Shown here: in pieces, positions 1 to 12,158 of the stretch
Position numbering within the stretch: position 1 is the first letter of the stretch
Layout: each line of letters begins with the position of its first letter
DNA from: Elgaria multicarinata webbii
Lineage: Eukaryota; Chordata; Lepidosauria; Squamata; Anguidae
Assembly: GCF_023053635.1 (NCBI RefSeq)
Contig: NC_086173.1
Location: forward strand, 137,859,197 to 137,923,196
Direction of reading: 5' to 3'
DNA: 64,000 nucleotides
Notes under the pieces: model-generated
What the model was told of the DNA's origin: nothing
The model's database searches: none
What the model saw: the letters and a program-made list of their open reading frames with translations, nothing else
Program-made: the position numbers and the translations under genes

Positions 1-900
1 GTGATGACCGAAGTGTGTACCTAGAACAGCTTGTGGGCTTGTTGCTGTGCCACTGTAATGCTTTTTAAACTTCCACAGCTGTGAATAAACAATACAGACT
101 TTATTTTGTTTTCCAGCCTAAAAGCCTTGACTAAATATATTTTATGACACTAACATACCAAAAGGTGCTCTTGCCTCCCAAAGAACCTGCCTCCTATAAA
201 GGTTGCTCCAGCTCAGAGTTCCAGGTTATGAAGGAAATGCCTGGGTTAATCAGAACACTTCTTTTTTATTATTATTTTTTGCAGACAAAAGCATCCTTCA
301 GAAAAACATCTTTCAGAAAGAATCCGTTCTGACCTTCATTTTCTCATCAAGAGGTAACGTGAGGAACAGAATGCATTTCTGGGTGTAGATGAGCACCCCA
401 ATGAGGTATATTTCAATGCACTGAAGTAGTTAATGAGATTTGTCATTACCATAGCAACCTGAACAGCTGCAGCACTTAAAAACACTCATAAAAAAGCACA
501 CTTTTTCACAGTACGCCCACAAGGCGTTTATGCAGTAGAATTTCTCTCTTGGTCATCTCTGAACAGACACAATTCATAAGAAAGCTATAAAAGGCCATAC
601 AAGTCTTTCTTGTGATGACCATTCCCTCCAGTTTTATGCACATGTTGTAAGCTGTATTGAAAGAGAAAGGGAGAGAATACTTTCTCTTCTGCCTCATAAG
701 TATGATGAGAAATTTTCCTTCTATATTGTCAAAGAGTCCCAAAGCCACTTGGCCATATTCAGGATGTCCACAATTGAAAGCTTGCTGGAGGTACGGCCCT
801 TACACAAATTTGCTACCTGATATACAACCTATCAGGCAGTACATTACTGTGTACTGAAATGGAGGAAGGTTTGACAGCTTCCTTGAGTTCTGAATATGGC
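1..900. other. Intergenic, mostly unique sequence
   Basis: No coding exon is recognisable here. A polyadenylation hexamer AATAAA lies at 84-89 on the + strand and is followed by a T-rich stretch, so the left edge could be the end of a transcript coming from outside the window; by human gene order that neighbour would be PRICKLE2, but nothing coding supports this. An RFX-type X-box (minus strand GTTGCTATGGTAAT) lies at 445-458. Confidence 0.4.
445..458 (-). promoter_or_regulatory. RFX X-box-like motif
   Basis: The minus strand reads GTTGCTATGGTAAT, an imperfect palindrome close to the X-box consensus bound by RFX factors (GTTGCCATGGTAAC). A CAGCTG E-box follows about ten bases further on. The motif match is seen directly; binding and function are not shown. 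Confidence 0.3.
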
Positions 901-924
901 CGACAGACTTCTACAATGGACCCA

Positions 925-932
925 AATTATTA

Positions 933-963
<31 letters not shown>

Positions 964-1182
964 TTTATTTATATAGCACCATCAATGTACATGGTGCTGT
1001 ACAGAGTAAAACAGTAAATAGCAAGACCCTGCCGCATAGGGTTACATTCTAATAAAATCATAATAAAACAATAAGGAGGGGAAGAGAATGCAAACAGGCA
1101 CAGGGTAGGGTAAACAGGCACTGGGTAGGGTAAAACTAACAGTATAAAGTCAGAACAAAATCAAGTTTTAAAAGCTTTCTTG
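925..1182 (-). mobile_element. L2-like LINE 3' end, 5'-truncated
   Basis: Read on the minus strand, this is a LINE 3' UTR ending in a (TAAA)n/(TAA)n tail. It matches closely the 3' end of the better preserved element at 36558-37880: the shared marks are the tail, the stretch around 'gcaccatcaatgtacatggt' and the run with 'gaggggaagagaatgcaaac'. Only the 3' UTR remains, as expected from incomplete reverse transcription. Confidence 0.75.
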
Positions 1183-1189
1183 CCCCTGG

Positions 1190-2850
1190 AAGACAGTGCT
1201 GCCAGAAGCGTATAAAACTTCATTTGTACCTGAGAACAGAGGCCCTGTGTTCATGGTACAAGACCTTTTGTACTCTCATAGGCAAATATATAAGAATCCA
1301 GGGCTGCTCAAGGCAGCAGTGCTTCTGTAGCCAGCATGGTAACCACTGTTATAAGTAATTCTCATGTGAATGGATTGCGTGAATGGATCTAAAAACTGTA
1401 ACCTATTTTTTTCACCACTCTCACCTTCAAAACACTCGCAACATTTTCAGTAATGCTCTTCTCTTAAATTCAGTGTGATGTACAAAGGAAGTTTTGGGGG
1501 TTTTTACGTGTGTGTGGGAGGGGGGATTATTTTACAAGCTGTTTTTTTGGTAAAATAATAAAAGCTAAGAAACTTTCCAACATAATAAAAATAAAGGCCA
1601 AAGGTTAGTTCCACCCTTAAAGGCGTCTTAAAAATTATTTTAGATTAGATGCCCAGATCTGTCAAGTCCATAAACATGGACATCCTCCTTTTCCCACCTC
1701 CCTGGGTAAGTCCATAAAGAAACCTTGACTGCGCTAATTTCTCACCCATCCCTAAATTTGACCCTTTCCCGCAAAACTTTGGCTCATCCTAAAAAGCATT
1801 TAAAAAAAAAAAATGTCGGCTTTATTTCCAAAATGTAATGGTGACTCTTCATTAAAGATGCATTTCAGAAATCTGACCTAGAGTGCTGAAAAGATCCAGC
1901 TCTGATGGATTTAATCTACACATCTATTGAACTAAAGAAGTTAAGCTTCATCCTGATGATTTTTATTTCAAGGGTCAGTGATCATAATCCATGTGTAAAC
2001 TCTGAAGGATTTTGGCTTTCTGGCTCAGATATAATATTTCACACATGCCTTTGAAAATAATTTTGTCACTCAGAACATCATAATTCTCTGAGCTCATTCA
2101 CGTTTCTTCACGGCGAAGGCTGCTCCTTCCTGCTTTGAAGGCCCCCTTGAGGATCTTGGTGTGTTCTGCCAGCTTGCGTAGGAGAAGAAGATCCTCCCTC
2201 GTTTGCTAAGTGTTGAATATGTACAGCAATATGATAATAACAACTGGGTGGAAGACTAATCATGTGTTGGATGGAGAGCACATTTCTTCACCGCTCCCCA
2301 CCCCCTCCACACACAAAACCACAAAGTTTCAAATGCAGTTGTTAAAGCCAACTTCCTCCATGACCCTTGACCGAATCAACATCTAGAATCTTGTGCATTC
2401 CAAACGGCATTAAGGTCACTCAGATGTGTACAAATAGTGAGATTGGCTAAAAAGAGTATGTACAATTGCTCCGTTGTTATTAAGTGTGGTGAAAGGAGCA
2501 GCAGCCTAGACTTTGCAAGGAAGAACACCCTCCTTGACTCTAATCTGTATCTTGTCAGGCACGAATTCCTGCCTACTCTCTACAGCAACGAGCCTGCTGG
2601 CTAGAGAAGGGAATTGCAGGCAGATCCAGCCACAATACTGTTGTGTGTTTGGAGTCAGTCTAAATTACCTCCAGGAATCCCTTACAACTCAGTGTCTCTG
2701 AGTAAAAGAGATTGAGGATCTCCCACCACCACTGCACACACTGTAATTCTTGAACGGATAGCCTTTTTGTTCTACAAGGCCTGAGAGAGTACGAGGAAAT
2801 GAATCTGGGGGAGAGGTGAATCTAGGCAGAAGGGGAGATTGGCTTTTGTC
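1190..2850. other. Intergenic, no recognised gene
   Basis: AT-rich unique sequence with an A-run at 1801-1812. At about 2089-2206 the minus strand has a GC-richer island open in more than one frame, discussed under findings. Nothing else is recognised. Confidence 0.4.
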
Positions 2851-2899
2851 TGGCAGAAGGAGATCCCTGGGCAGCTGGGATAGTCAGTAGCCTCTGTGT

Positions 2900-4735
2900 T
2901 TGGAGGGTTACAACTACCTCGATGGGACTGCACCCTAAGAGTACTAAAGTACTAAAAAGGCAGGGGTTCTTCCTGCTTTTTTCTGATTGGGAACCTGTAA
3001 CCTGGGATGAAGTGAATGATTTGATTGCCTCCTTGCCTTCTAAAAAGTCCCCTGGAGAGGATATGCTTCCAGGTGAATTGTTTAGATCTAATCGCATTTG
3101 GTGGTGCCCAGTCTTTGCTAAAATGTTTACTTATATAAACCATCATGGGAAAATCCCCCAGGGCTGGGAAGTGAGGGTTGTTGTTTCTATTCACAAACAA
3201 GGCTCTAAAGTAAACCCAAATAATTTTAGACTGATCACCCTGCTTAACATTGTCTCAAAATTGTATACCAAATATCTCTTGGGTAAATTAAAGTCAGGGG
3301 CAGTTGAAAATTCAGTTTTCGCTAAAGAACAGGAAGGAGTTGCAAAGGGGAAATCTACAGTAGATCAGTGTTTTATTCTTCATCATTTAACACAGAAATA
3401 TTCTCAGCATGACAGAAAAGAGTTATTTGTTACTTTTGTGGATTTTAGTTCAGTCTTTGACCTTGTAGATAGAAATTGTATGGCAAAAGTTATTTGCCAC
3501 AAACGTTAATCCAAAAGACTTGGGGTGATTAGATTGTTATCAGAAAGCATACCAACTGATAAAGATGTACACCAGGGATGTCTTTTGGCTCTGTTCCTAT
3601 TTAAATTTTATATCAACAGCAATGTATAACTGTGTGATCTGAAATACTTTCCAGTTTCTGTTCAGGATGTTAAACTTTCAGTTCTTTTATATGCGGACAA
3701 TATCGCAATAAACTTCACTGCATTAATTGTAGTGCACAAGAGAGCATTTGTCTGTTAACTATCCTAAGACTAAAATTATAGTCTTTGGGAAAGACGAAAA
3801 CTCACACATGGAAGCTGGACAATAAATCTGTTGAGCAGATTTGTTGCACAACTCTAGACATCTGGGCCTTAGCTTCAATGCCCAACTTTCATGAAGACAA
3901 CATCTAGATACAACTAAGTTGAAATCATCTTAGTCTATTCAATCCCTGCTTCAGTTTTTTAAATCACAATGGGGAAGTTTGGTTGCCCCTGCAGTTGAGG
4001 TATTCCAGAAGAATATAGTTCCACAACTGACATATGGGGCAGAAGTATGGAGTTATATGAATGCCTTTATTTTTGAGGTTGTCCAGAATTTTAACTACCC
4101 CAGGGTACACCTGCATTACTTCTAAGGGCTGAAGTAGGACTGACTTCTGTTAAAATGTCTATCCCTGTTGCACTTGCTTTATATTGGTTCAAGTTGGCTC
4201 ATATGAGTGACACCTGCCTTCCAAAAAATGCTTTCAAGTAACATTGGATCTTATCCCAAAAGTCTTGGGTAAACTTGACCAGAACTATACTGTATGCTTA
4301 TGGGATTGATACTGAGTGTTTTCCTTCTTTGCTTCTGATAGAGTCAAACAGATGCTTAAAGAAAAAATATGATCTCTATTCTAAATGGTTGTTTCTGGTT
4401 ATGATCTCGAAGTTGTCTTATTCTTATTGGTACCCATTATATAAGATGTCGTTTGGTCTGGAGAGCTACTTTTAAACTCTGACTGTGTTCCACCCACCCA
4501 CCCAAGAAAATCACTCACAGCATTGTGTTTACAATATATGCCTTCTGCCTTTCTGGAGGGAAGATTTGATAATACTCCAGTCCATGAAAGATTTTGTGTT
4601 TGTGAGGCTGAGGAGGTTGAGAATGTTTCCCACTACTTACTAAGGTTTCCCTCTGTGACCATCCTGGGCAAAAAATTCTTGCTATCATTCTCCAGTGCCT
4701 GTCAAACAGGCTCTTCTTAGATCAGATATGTGCTG
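2900..4735 (+). mobile_element. Decayed non-LTR retrotransposon (LINE) with reverse transcriptase remnant
   Basis: The frame at 2922-3509 reads as the first half of a LINE reverse transcriptase: an N-terminal stretch with SKKSPGEDMLPGELF, then HKQGSKVNPNNFRLITLLNI (finger region), KGKSTVDQCFILHHL, and FVTFVDFSSVFDLVDR, which holds the first catalytic aspartate block. Further on, in other frames, are HQGCLLALFLF and LLYADNIAI (about 3690-3720), the YADD box with its second aspartate replaced by asparagine. A C-terminal piece at 4523-4720 has a Cys/His cluster (RFCVCEAEEVENVSHYLL) like the zinc-knuckle tail of such LINEs. Frames are broken, so it is dead. The clade (R4/Dong-like or RTE-like) is not resolved from motifs alone. 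Confidence 0.75.
2922..3509 (+). pseudogene. LINE reverse transcriptase fragment (open 195-codon remnant)
   Basis: This is the longest open piece of the LINE just described. It covers the thumb-proximal N-terminal region and reverse transcriptase blocks up to the VDFSSVFD motif, and ends at a stop. The downstream YADD block lies about 200 bases further in another frame, showing decay by frameshift. It is not a host gene. Confidence 0.7.
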
Positions 4736-4737
4736 GA

Positions 4738-5020
4738 GCTAGAAAAAGTGCAGAAAGGGGGCACCTAAAATAATCAAGGGACTGGAGCATCTCCCCTATG
4801 AGGGAAAGTTACAACAACTGGAATTGTTTAGCTTGGAAAAAAAGACGCTAAGGGGAGATATGATAGAGATGTACAAAATTAGGCATGGTATGGAGAATGT
4901 GGACAGGGAGACTTTTTTCTCCCTCCCTGGTTGACAGCCAGTTGGCCACTGTGTGAACAGAGTGCTGGACAAGATGGACCCTTGGTCTGATCCAACATGG
5001 CTCTTCTTATGTGTGTGTTT
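4738..5020 (+). mobile_element. CR1 LINE 3' end
   Basis: Translation around 4740-4915 gives the CR1 ORF2 C-terminus pattern GLEHLPYEGKLQQLELFSLE followed by LRGDMIEMYKI. The 3' UTR then has the stretch with 'ggacccttggtctgatccaa', ending in the CR1-type tail 'gctcttcttatg'. The same 3' end, in either orientation, recurs at 8474, 16340, 25318, 26560 and 61800. Confidence 0.8.
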
Positions 5021-5021
5021 T

Positions 5022-6095
5022 TAATATTTTATTTTTAGTAGTTCTGGTTTCAGAGGTCAAATGTTACATCATTTGTATATACACATATATCTATACATTC
5101 CATATCAATTCAGATACAAATTACAAGTTTCCGCCTTGAGTGGATTCCCCCCCCCCCGCTAATATTACCGTCCCCCTATCCACTCCAAATGTCTGTATAT
5201 AATAACGGGCGTGTTCTCTCCTCTTCTTCTTTATTCACAAAGTCAATAAACTTCTTCCAGACCCCCACAAATTTATTTTTGCATAATTGTCTTCGCACTT
5301 TTCTCATTTTTTCTGTCAGTTTTTCTAGGAGGGCAGTCTGCCAAACCCTTTTATACCAATTATCAATGTGAAGCCCTTTGCCATCCTTCCAGTGCCTGGC
5401 AATCTGCCATCTTGCCGCCAGTAGAAAGTGGCCTATTAAATCCCTGTCTAACAGTTTATTGTCCAGTCCTTTATATAAATTTAACAGTGCTAGGTGTCCA
5501 TTGTCCAATTATTGAGCTAATCTCCTGGAACATTTTGTTCCAGAAAATATTCACCTTTGGGCATGACCACCACGTATGTATATATGTCCTGACTCCTGAA
5601 CAACCTCTCCAACCTTCTGGGGATGTCCCTGGGCTCATCATGGATATTTTTCTTGCCGTCAGATACCATCTGTGTATCAGTTTTAACATTGATTCCCTGT
5701 TTTTATATGATATTGTATTAAATGGGCATCTATCCCACAGGGTATTCCAATCTTTCCCCTCAATTCGGATTCCTAGATCAGTTTCCGAGACCATCCTAAG
5801 TGGATCCTTTATACCAATTTCCTGAGTTAATATCCACTTATATAACTTTGAGCTCAAACTTTTTGTAACTCCTTTGTATCCCAACATCTCTCGTTCAAAC
5901 GCTGTTAAATTCCTAGTAGCTGCAGTTTGTAATTCTGGTTGAGAGAGGAGGGCCCGTGCTTGTGCAATTTTTATCCATTGTTCTTTCTCCTTTCCTAGTT
6001 TATTTATCAGTTGTTCTAACTTAATCAATTGCCCATTTTGGAAGAAATCCCTAAGGCGATAAAGTCCTTCGGATTTCCACTTAATTTTTTCTCTG
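5022..6095 (-). mobile_element. L1 LINE, ORF2 C-terminal part and 3' end
   Basis: Two overlapping minus-strand frames (6028-5471 and 5508-5176) read as the L1 ORF2 C-terminus. The first has the conserved L1 pattern LIHRWYLTARKI and a following cysteine/WW-C segment (THTWWSCPKVNIFWNKM). The second has ARHWKDGKGLHIDNWYKRVW, typical of the ORF2 tail. The two frames overlap at about 5471-5508, so one frameshift separates them. The 5' part of the element is missing, and the 3' end runs into a T-rich stretch next to the CR1 tail. Confidence 0.75.
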
Positions 6096-6184
6096 GCTGT
6101 CAGTCAGAGAAATGTGGTGAATTCACATGTGGTGAATTTCTCAAACCATCTCCTACCCCATATTCCCAAAAATTATGTAGGTAG

Positions 6185-6187
<3 letters not shown>

Positions 6188-6270
<83 letters not shown>
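6188..6270. repeat. (GT)n(GA)n microsatellite
   Basis: About 16 GT units are followed directly by about 25 GA units. Open frames through it are only repeat translations (CVCV, RERE) and are not genes. Confidence 0.95.
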
Positions 6271-6271
<1 letters not shown>

Positions 6272-6421
6272 GTGGGAACACAGACGTTGGCATGCGGTTG
6301 CTGGAATGTTTCCTGGTTGGCATTCAAACCCTTTGGCCAAAAATAATTCCCCACTTCTCTGCAATACATTTCCAGGCAGAAAATGTGTGTGTGCATGCGT
6401 GTGCGTGTGCAATCTTTCCAG

Positions 6422-6600
6422 TGGAGGCTAGTGGCTGCCGTTTCAGCTATGACTCCATTCTGGAACTATCTGAGATGCTGAACCTATTTTGGGGGCAGGG
6501 TTCAGCACTTGGGATAGTTCTTTTAAAGTTCTGACTAGTTCTACCTGAAGCCAGGACTGCCAAAATCAGATCCACCAGACTTCCCAGACTCTTACTCTGT
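6422..6600. mobile_element. Fold-back DNA element, 'CAGTGGAGGCTGG' family
   Basis: Begins CCAGTGGAGGCTAGTGGC and returns as an imperfect inverted copy around GATCCACCAGACTTCC; the centre has GATGCTGAACC facing GGTTCAGCACTT. The left arm is shorter than the right. It belongs to the same family as the better preserved copy at 16690-16912. No coding capacity. Confidence 0.6.
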
Positions 6601-6699
6601 GCTTGCAGTCTTTTAATGACTTTTAATCAAGAACGTAGGTCCTTCAGACCCAACACATTTCTTATTAGAAGACATTAGGGCAGCTGGATGTTTTGTTCA

Positions 6700-6787
6700 C
6701 TCTACAGTGAACAGGTAAACCACATTTTATGTATTTTATATTTACTGTTGTTTCCTGCCTTGATCAAAATGGAGAGGCAGGTAAGAA

Positions 6788-6835
<48 letters not shown>

Positions 6836-6840
6836 TCAGA
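6700..6840 (+). mobile_element. LINE 3' end with (ATT)n tail
   Basis: The stretch 'tgccttgatcaaaatggaga' and 'ggcaggtaagaaat' is followed by about 15 ATT units. The reverse complement of the same end is found at 18818-18960. This is the usual form of an L2-like LINE 3' terminus. Confidence 0.65.
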
Positions 6841-8400
6841 CTTCTTACTGTTTAAAATGCAGTTTGGGGGAGGGCCACTAGACTGCAAATCTACGCCAAA
6901 CCACACTACTGTAGGTTTGTTTCCCTTACATGTAGCTCTGTGGATTGCAATCACTGTCAGGAACCATGATGTTATCACAAGGGCATTACTCAATATGACA
7001 GACATATACACGCTTGCAAATGCTCCGGAGCAGAGCGGCAGGCAGGTATTAAAAATGCAATTCTAAGCTGGATTCTAGTACTAAATAATGCAGTATATAG
7101 AGTCTGGTTTGGTGACTGGAATGCAAAGAGACTCTAAGCAATGCTGAGTTTTAGCATTCTGGTGTTAAGAGTCCATTGGTGCAACTTTAAATAAATGCAA
7201 CAGGGGGTGTTTAAGAGGCTCCCCTGCATGTAGAAGCACGGCGTGGGAGTCAACCCTAGCAGCATGTGTTTCTTTGCTGCATGATATCATCCACATACAT
7301 GGAGAAGTACATGAACTGCGCTTGAGAATTCATGCAACTTGGTGAACTTGGGGGAATACAGATAACCCACTGAAGAAGTGGGGACTTGACCATGGTGTGC
7401 AACACAATGATGTGGTAAGCTAGATGTCTGTTGTCCAGTTACGTGATAATTGGAAAAGAACGTAATAATTCTACCCTTAATAATCAGTTTACTTGGGATT
7501 GACAGGTGACTAGATTCTCCTTTTCTCCAGATTACTACTATTTTTAAATGGTGTTACATTGGCTCTCTTCTATTCCTCTTGGCTCCCTTCCACTCCTCTG
7601 GCAAGAATTACATCTTTAGTGATATTGCATATGTTTGTAAAAACATATTTAAGTTTCTTAAGAACATTCAGATGTCTATCATCTGAGCCTGGGGAATGGT
7701 TAATTTGTAAATTGGCAATTCGATCTAGAACTTCTTCTCATCATATTTATTTGAGTTAATTCTTTCAATGCCCTTCCTGGGGAAAAAAATGATTTAGAGT
7801 GTGTATCTGTTCAAATCTTCCACATTGAAGACTAATGCAAATAGGGATCCTTTCACCACTTTTCATTGGATGGCCCAACTTCCTCCCTGGGAGATTTTCT
7901 ATTTCCGTTATATTAAACGGAAAAGTGCTTGTTTGTTTTAATGTTTTAGCAATATACTCTTCAAATTCCTTTTTTTTTTTTGCTTTCTTTCTTGAAAAAG
8001 TACTTTGGGTGGGGCAGCATTTGTATTCCTTTTTATTTTCTTCATTTGAGTAAATTTCCATTTTATAGGAAGATTTCTGGCCTTTATAGCTTCTATGACT
8101 CTGCTCATTAACCAGGCTGGCATCAACCTGGACTTACTGGTACACTTCCTAATCTGCTGCATAACTGGTGTTGTTTTTCAGTGGTTAAATAGCAATATAG
8201 CCCTCCCAACTCTCACTTCCTTTTAACAAGTCCTACATATACTTGATGATTCCTCTATTGAAGTAACTATGAACATGTTGAATTTTCTTGGTAATTACCC
8301 ATGTACTTACATATATTGAATTTGATAACACTTTGGTCATTGTTCTTGAGAGGGTCAATAGTACATCATAGACCAGATCCAAGGTTTCATTCAGAACTAG
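6841..8400. other. Intergenic, unrecognised
   Basis: No exon is recognised. Between about 7765 and 8162 two overlapping minus-strand frames of 98 and 74 codons are open; they resemble nothing I can name and may be old LINE sequence. A T-run lies at 7970-7980. Confidence 0.3.
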
Positions 8401-8473
8401 TCCAGGATTGATTGATTGATTACATTTATATCCCACCTTTTTCTCCTCTGAGGAGCCCAAGGCAGCTTACATG
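8401..8473 (-). mobile_element. SINE/LINE 3' terminus fragment with (GATT)n
   Basis: Three GATT units, then 'tatatcccacctttttctcc' and 'gagcccaaggcagcttac'. This is the reverse complement of a 3' end common in squamate repeats. Confidence 0.55.
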
Positions 8474-8545
8474 AACATAAGAAGAGCCCTGCTGGATCAG
8501 ACCAAGGCTCCATCTAGACCAGCGCTCTGTTTACACAGTGGCCGA
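8474..8545 (-). mobile_element. CR1 3' end fragment
   Basis: Reads 'aacataagaagagccctgct' and 'ggatcagaccaaggctccat', the reverse complement of the CR1 3' terminus seen at 4960-5015. It breaks off at about 8545, where unrelated GC-richer sequence begins (to about 8815). Confidence 0.75.
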
Positions 8546-9132
8546 ACAGCTCCCCCCGTTTTTGTTTTCTTTCCAGATGTGCCGGGATATCCAAGGTGAC
8601 CAATCAGGGGGTGCCATGGGGTCCGCTGCCAAAAAGGTTGGGGTAAGTGCCCAACTTTTTTGGAGCAGAGTTTCCAGGGTTTGCCCCCGGATGGCTTCGT
8701 AATGGCGGCTGTGTCATGTAGATGACGTGCCACTACTGCAAAGCCACCCCGGGACAAACCGTTCATGTAGATGTGCAATTCTCATTCCGTTCTCATGTAG
8801 AGACCCTGGTGCTCAGGCCTTATCACTGCTTAGTCACCAGATCTACCAGAAATGGTAGACCTGTTCTTTGATGTTATTAGGGCTTTAAAAAATGTATAAC
8901 CACACAAAAAATGTACAGACGCCTCCCCATTATTATTATTTTTGCTGTAGTTCAAAATTCAAGCCATGTAAAATTCCATGTAAAATTTGTATTGTTATCT
9001 AATGTAAAAAGTGTTAGATAACAATTAGAATAAAGTGAGTAGACCAGGCTAAAATCCTAAAACCTGATCAAACAAATTAAATCTCCTTCCACTGCTAAAG
9101 ACACTCCCCCAGAACTCCACTGCTACTCTTTA

Positions 9133-9268
9133 GGGCTGCCTTTCTGTACCAAGAGCCCTTCAGATGTCTTGGACTCCAATTAGCCCCAGATAGCATGGCC
9201 CCTGCTCCAGAAAGCTGGTTTTGTAGCCCAAAACATCTGGAGGGCTCCAAGTTGGGGAAGACTGTTCT
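9133..9268. mobile_element. Fold-back MITE, 'CCTCCAGATGTTTTGGACTACAA' family
   Basis: The two halves are inverted copies: 'gagcccttcagatgtcttgg' on the left and 'caaaacatctggagggctcc' on the right. Copies of this family also lie at 29768, 33210, 34040, 34680, 34928, 39553, 42686 and 44478. It is non-coding, and the hairpin-like structure points to a non-autonomous DNA transposon. Confidence 0.7.
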
Positions 9269-9269
9269 G

Positions 9270-12050
9270 GAGAGTATTCGCTGATGTTCCCAAGATAAAG
9301 GAAATCAATCTAGAATGAGTCATGTGAAGTTGTCGATGTTATCAAAAAGCCATAACATATACATTTTGATATTCTTAAGACAGCTGTACTGTGTTTGTGC
9401 ATCTGGATTTTTTATTCCCTCATGTTCCTATGTGTGTGTGTTTTAATCTCTCACTCCAAATAAAGTTTTGTTGGAGTTCATGATGCTTCTTGGATATAAC
9501 ACTCCTCTGTATTAGTGCTGTTCAGTTCCCAGGACCTTTTAATACTCTGTGTAGCCTTCTAAATGTCAGGAAAAGTGACACTAAGCACACACCAGGAAAG
9601 TGCACAGGTATGTTGCAGCAGTGTGTGCTGGATGCACAAATTACAACCGCAAGCTGCTGTGAAGCTTTGCCACCCCTACTGGAAAATATTCCAGTGGATG
9701 CCCATGTACACCACATTGGCTTTCCCTCTTCTCAGTTCCAAAACTAACTGCTCCTAGTTGCATTCATCAGATATAGAAGTGTTGCCTCTTTTTGCCAGTC
9801 AATGTAAGGGTATATGAGAAGTCACTAATATTACAACATTTTCCACTAATGTGGAGACATCAGTCAATAGTAGGCTAAGTTTGGAGGCTGGAATTTAATT
9901 TTGTTACAGGCCGAGGGGGCAGGGCTGGGGCGTCCTTTCCAATCACATGCTTAGGAGCATACTGGATGAAAGCAGTATTCTCCAGGATACGTTATGGGAA
10001 AACATTCGCGATCACAGAAACGGACTGTTTGTGGCAAGGAATACACCTAATTAGATTCATCTATAAGGCTCAGCAGCTGTTCTGCAGACAAACAGAAATC
10101 TTTGCAATTTCTTTTGGCTCTATGGAGACAGTGAGATTGCTTTCTCCTCCCTCTTGTTGGCCCCAGCTGAAGACATCCCTTTGTACAAATGATCATTATC
10201 TGTTGCTGGGTTTCAGACAAGACAGGATACACACACACACACACACTCTACAGGCACAGCAAATATTTTTGCATTTATTATTTCAGCCCTCTTCTCTCAG
10301 CTTTGCTCTTGAAAATCCTGGCTGGCTTTTTATGGAAAAGATTGGCTCAATGCCTTACACAGCATGTATTAGTTATGAAGTTTAAAAAACACATATCCAT
10401 ATCTTGGGGATGTTTTTCTCTCCTCCAAGTGGAACAAAAAAGTAGGATTTATTTTCCCCTCTTAAAGCAAACACTGAAAGCATTAACACACACACACACA
10501 CACACACACTGCAAGATCTCTATGCCAAACGAAACATTCCCTCCTCAATTCTCAGAGATGTGTGTGTTGTTTCACACAGACAGTCTTAGCCTTCGTATAT
10601 TTGGACCTGTCTGAAGGTAGAGATAAACGGCAGTGATTTGAGAGAAACACTACTTCGCATAGGACACACAAACACTTCCTTTGTCCCACTGCCAAGGGTC
10701 AGCTCCATCTTTTGAGGGGCTGCCATACCCCTCCTCTTGGGATCCCTTCCCTGAGGCTATGGGTACATTTGTTCTGTGAAAAAGAGGGGTTTCTTCTTAT
10801 ACCTCATCACACACACTTCAACCCTTCCCTTTATCCACCCTCACACCCAGTTCGTGGAGCACTGCTTACCCCCCTAGGCTTGACCACACCCTTAATACCG
10901 CTGCCACCAGATAACCTTTATTTAATACCTTTGGTCTCACTGAGCGACTACCTGTAATTAAAGATGCCACACTGTATGCTGTGAACAAAAGAACTTAAGA
11001 ATTATTAATTACACATAAGATGGTAAAGAAGATGTATTTGTGTGTTCTTCAACAGCTCTGAAATTAACATTTCATTTATTCCTAGCCTAATCTAACTCCT
11101 CCCTCTATATCTATCCCAAAACAACAACTGGTTTTCCCTACACTCTCTAATTCCCAACTGTGTTAGTTGACTGACTCGCCCCTATTTAAACCCCACTCAC
11201 TCCATGCTCTCCACCAATCATACACCAGCACACCAACATTCCATTCACTCTCTCATCCCCCTCCCGCCTACTTACCATATTAACTCTACACAAACGACAT
11301 AAACAATATTACCATAAATATACATACCAACCTGCACCATAACTCACATTACATAGCCAGACATCACAGGGGGCCTGGGGCAAAACAGCCTCAGTAGCTC
11401 GCCCTGACTCTGTGAGCCTACTCCGTCATCACCATTGTCACCAGCTGCTGCTGCTCCTCTTCTTCATCATTTCTACCAACCACTTCCTTGTCAAACCGAG
11501 AGCAGGTGAGCGGCAGCTCCTTCTCACCTCCACTATTAGCGTGCTTGTTTGCTCTCACCCCTTTTAGCCTGAGCAAGAGGTGACTGAACCAGCAGGTTAG
11601 GAGAAGCACGTTGGTGGGCCCCCGATGAAGTGTGGCCCTTTGCCAGGGGGACCCAAACCTACTGATGCTGCCACTGCCAACTATGCTCATACACAGGCAA
11701 ACCTGCAAAATCCATCTACTCAAGGTGAATCTGAGAAGAGTTGCCCACCACACCAAGTGCAGCAAGCTTTCTTTCAAACCACCTCCCACTCTCTGAGCAA
11801 AGGGTCAACGGTCTTCAGCCTGAATGACTTTGAATCCTTAACCAGAGAAGACCCTCGCGAACCTCTGTGTATTCAAGGTTTCCATTTGCAGAGGAGGCTT
11901 CCTGCTGGGTTTGCCACCTGTTAATTATTAGAAGGAAGGGATCCTTATTGATGAACCTTATTTATTTGTGAGATGCACTGCAGCTGTGAAATGGATCTTT
12001 AATTCTTCACAAAGGTGGTATACCACAAAGGTACTGTTAGTGTTCTGATA
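9270..12050. other. Intergenic, mostly unique
   Basis: Short (AC)n runs lie at 10230-10247 and 10487-10509. The rest, including a C-rich, AT-poor stretch near 10700-11340, shows no exon with splice signals and no protein I recognise. Confidence 0.4.
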
Positions 12051-12054
12051 CAGG

Positions 12055-12158
12055 TAATAGGTCATTTCCTTACAGTCTCACCATGTGTTTCTTACATTGG
12101 AGCTCTTCAGGTGACAAACCCTATGTATACAGCCAAATGTAGAGGGTGTGGTTGGCTA
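12055..12158 (+). repeat. Left terminal inverted repeat of the 1.24-kb element
   Basis: 104 bases, starting TAATAGGTCATTTCC and ending GGTTGGCTA. Differs from the inverted right copy at three positions. Confidence 0.9.

Noticed and set aside
6100-6534. Overlapping frames of about 100 codons on both strands
   Set aside because: They translate the (GT)n(GA)n microsatellite.
7765-8162. Minus-strand open frames of 98 and 74 codons
   Set aside because: Lysine-rich, not matching any family I can name; possibly old LINE sequence, but there is too little to call it.
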